NCBI GenBank assembly: GCA_030600725.1
Contig: JAUVLN010000070.1
Coordinates: 1 to 8,772, forward strand
Direction of reading: 5' to 3'
Origin: Thermoplasmatota archaeon
GTDB taxonomy: Archaea > Thermoplasmatota > Penumbrarchaeia > Penumbrarchaeales > Penumbrarchaeaceae
DNA: 8,772 nucleotides
This document shows positions 7,485-8,772 of this stretch, one piece after another; the first letter of the stretch is position 1, and each line of letters begins with the position of its first letter. The notes below the pieces were generated by a model, which saw only the letters and a list, made by a program, of their open reading frames with translations, did not search any database and was not told the origin of the DNA. Made by a program: the position numbers and the translations under genes.

Positions 7485-8414
7485 TCATCTTGATTTTCCA
7501 TAATGCCTTATTTTCCTTACAACTAAGATGACCATCACGATCAATAGAATAAATACTCCAAGTGAAATTATAATTGATACCGGTTGGCGAATAATTTGGG
7601 ATACATCAGTATGGGTTGTATAATGCATGGTAATTTTATCGCTGTTATGATCCCCCGGGATGCTCGACCTTGCGGTAATAATAAGATCCCCATCTTTTCC
7701 AAGACCAGATTCTTGTATGATAATCAATGGATATATACCAGAAGCTCCGGCCTCCAGCTCAAATCTACAATCCGGTCTTGCTGCAATGATCAGATCATTG
7801 CTTTCTATACCAATAGTAATACTTGATCTACAATTACCCCTGTTTTTAATCTCCAGATCGATCGTGTACATCTCCCCAACATTGAAGTTCAGCGGTTTTG
7901 GTGGAATTATCAATACTGATCCATACGATAATGGTTCAATAGATACTGTATGATTATCTCCTACACCCTGTTTGTTAGTTGTTGGACTAAACCATCTTGG
8001 ATCCATGGTTAAATGATACTCTCTTTCCGAGAAAGAAGCAGTCATATCGGGGAGATCCATATGGAAGTCCAATGGATCCTCTTCCTGTCCCTTTATGAAG
8101 GTATGATAGAGAAATCCCTGATAATCAAAATTACTTGTGATCATAAGCTCAATATTTACCTGTGTTCCCGGCGGGGTTCCTGTAGCGAATTCACAATATA
8201 AGGTGCCGTGTATAGTTACTTCATCGGCATGACCCGGTTCAACACAGCAGGGATATGAATCGCCCTCCGTTTCAACCCAAATAGTAGGGTCCAGGAGCCC
8301 ACGAGTTTCAACAGTATCCTGTGCAGAAATGGGATCCAGCATTGATATCAAATAGGATGAGAGAAGAATTATTATCAGGACAAAACATCTTTGGACTCCT
8401 TTTTCTTCCATCAT
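7485..8414 (-). CDS. Secreted, C-terminally membrane-anchored protein with an Ig/CARDB-like domain
   Basis: The function is not recognised. The protein has a signal peptide (first about 32 residues, with the hydrophobic stretch CFVLIIILLSSYLI and a likely cut near ISA-Q). A beta-rich extracellular region of about 240 residues follows, then a membrane helix (about residues 278-299) and a short basic tail (RKIRHYGKSR). The second half, from VLIIPPKPLNFNVGE through DLEIKNRGNCRSSI to DLIITARS, has the strand pattern of CARDB/NEW3-type Ig-like domains, which usually serve as stalk or binding modules. Five extracellular cysteines (including an adjacent Cys-Cys pair near residue 57) could form disulfides. 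Only a few sequons are present. GTG-ATG-ATG in a row gives three possible starts; I chose the ATG at 8414, and the GTG at 8417 would fit a leaderless message. It is convergent with the large surface genes, much AT-richer than their C-terminal halves, and likely works at the same cell surface. Confidence 0.8.
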   Translation of the reverse strand: MMEEKGVQRCFVLIIILLSSYLISMLDPISAQDTVETRGLLDPTIWVETEGDSYPCCVEPGHADEVTIHGTLYCEFATGTPPGTQVNIELMITSNFDYQGFLYHTFIKGQEEDPLDFHMDLPDMTASFSEREYHLTMDPRWFSPTTNKQGVGDNHTVSIEPLSYGSVLIIPPKPLNFNVGEMYTIDLEIKNRGNCRSSITIGIESNDLIIAARPDCRFELEAGASGIYPLIIIQESGLGKDGDLIITARSSIPGDHNSDKITMHYTTHTDVSQIIRQPVSIIISLGVFILLIVMVILVVRKIRHYGKSR

Positions 8415-8445
8415 CACAATATCGTTTTTATGGACTAATATCTTT

Positions 8446-8454
8446 TTCTATATG
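8446..8454 (-). promoter_or_regulatory. Putative TATA box for the minus-strand membrane protein
   Basis: On the minus strand CATATAGAA is centred about 36 nt before the ATG at 8414. An archaeal start site 25-27 nt downstream falls near 8423, leaving under 10 nt of leader. No Shine-Dalgarno motif is present there. This predicts a leaderless or nearly leaderless transcript. Confidence 0.5.
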
Positions 8455-8541
8455 TGACGTCATTCCACTAATTGCGTTAGGGGTGCATTCCCCAAAACTA
8501 GGTAAATAACATTACAACATATTATTAATCATAAAGAAAGG

Positions 8542-8580
8542 ATAATGTCATGTTTCTGCCAATATTTATGACAGTATTAT
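8542..8580. repeat. Imperfect inverted repeat in the AT-rich divergent intergenic region
   Basis: The left arm ATAATGTCAT (8542-8551) matches the right arm ATGAC-AGT-ATTAT (8568-8580) as a reverse complement with a 3-nt bulge, across a 16-nt spacer. It could be a regulator site or an RNA hairpin. AT-rich sequence makes chance matches likely. Confidence 0.4.
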
Positions 8581-8594
8581 TGTGAGATTGTGCA

Positions 8595-8640
8595 GTATTT
8601 TTTAAAAAGAGGTGATAATCTAATCCTTTTTAAAAAATAC
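8595..8640. repeat. Perfect 15-bp inverted repeat with 16-nt spacer
   Basis: GTATTTTTTAAAAAG (8595-8609) is exactly reverse-complementary to CTTTTTAAAAAATAC (8626-8640). Each arm holds a TATA-like T5-6/A5-6 core, so the pair could be two symmetric promoter elements, an operator for a dimeric regulator, or a long hairpin. It sits in the 230-bp gap between the minus-strand gene and the reading frame that runs off the right edge. The right arm ends 8 nt before that frame's first ATG. Confidence 0.8.
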
Positions 8641-8647
8641 CTAATAA

Positions 8648-8772
8648 ATGGGATTGCACCCTATCAAAGCCATGAAAATGTCTGAAGTTGTTGGTATCAA
8701 TAACATTCGATTGGATAGGTATTACTCCGTTAAGAAAAATATCATATTATTAGAGGATCATTTCGGAAAGGA
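8648..8772 (+). CDS. N-terminal part of an unrecognised protein, running off the right edge
   Basis: Forty-one codons from the ATG at 8648 are open to the window end; the other five frames across this stretch all contain stops, in an AT-rich region where stops are frequent. Alternative starts are the ATGs at 8672 and 8678. The visible protein reads MGLHPIKAMKMSEVVG followed by INNIRLDRYYSVKKN and IILLEDHFGK: soluble-looking, with no signal peptide and a mixed charged and hydrophobic pattern. I do not recognise a family. TATA-like cores at 8598-8608 and 8627-8637 lie upstream, and no ribosome-binding site is evident, as expected for a leaderless or short-leader message. The main doubt is the short visible length. 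Confidence 0.45.
   Translation, partial: MGLHPIKAMKMSEVVGINNIRLDRYYSVKKNIILLEDHFGK

Noticed and set aside
7474..7487. TGATC-ATGC-GATCA palindrome as a terminator
   Set aside because: It has only 5 bp of stem, lacks a proper T run on either strand, and overlaps the minus-strand stop codon.
7584..8201. Plus-strand open frames across the minus-strand gene (7584-7826, 7660-7953, 8013-8201)
   Set aside because: They are shadows of the minus-strand gene, which has a coherent signal peptide, Ig-like domain and membrane anchor.
1..8772. CRISPR array, tRNA, rRNA, insertion sequence or transposase
   Set aside because: No regularly spaced repeats, no tRNA T-arm-like motif with a matching acceptor stem, and no transposase-like protein were seen on either strand.

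Overview
The window looks archaeal, most likely from a Thermoplasmatota-type euryarchaeon. The evidence is TATA-like boxes at archaeal spacing, a mix of Shine-Dalgarno-led and apparently leaderless starts, AGG/AGA-dominated arginine codons, oligo-T terminators, and large secreted proteins rich in N-glycosylation sequons with a single C-terminal membrane anchor. The assignment is inferred from style only, because no rRNA or marker gene is present.

Left and centre (1-7238): three tandem plus-strand genes for giant type I surface proteins. The first is cut by the left edge and shows only its last 229 codons. The second (936-3947) and third (4113-7238) are complete. Each complete protein has a signal peptide, a right-handed parallel beta-helix, a small beta-sandwich linker, four tandem cadherin/Ig-like domains ending in VND/IND-type motifs, a fibronectin-III-like juxtamembrane domain, one transmembrane helix, and a short cytoplasmic tail that is basic and then acidic. 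Genes 1 and 2 are close paralogues (73 of 83 identical residues in the juxtamembrane domain) and share the same stem-loop terminator after the stop. Gene 3 is more divergent. Genes 2 and 3 each have their own TATA-like box and ribosome-binding site, so the array reads as separately transcribed genes.

Right (7239-8772): a convergent minus-strand gene (7485-8414) encodes a smaller, AT-richer secreted protein with an Ig/CARDB-like domain and a C-terminal membrane anchor, probably from a leaderless transcript. It is followed by 230 bp of AT-rich non-coding DNA holding two inverted repeats, one a perfect 15-bp repeat with 16-nt spacer. A plus-strand reading frame then runs off the right edge.

The three large proteins probably display extended, glycosylated, possibly calcium-stiffened stalks carrying a beta-helix head on the cell surface, for adhesion, carbohydrate binding or as a cell-envelope component. 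No catalytic site is visible. The best-supported points of interest are paralogue expansion with a copied terminator and conserved anchor, and the inverted repeats at the right edge. I did not find clear evidence for a novel multi-gene system.
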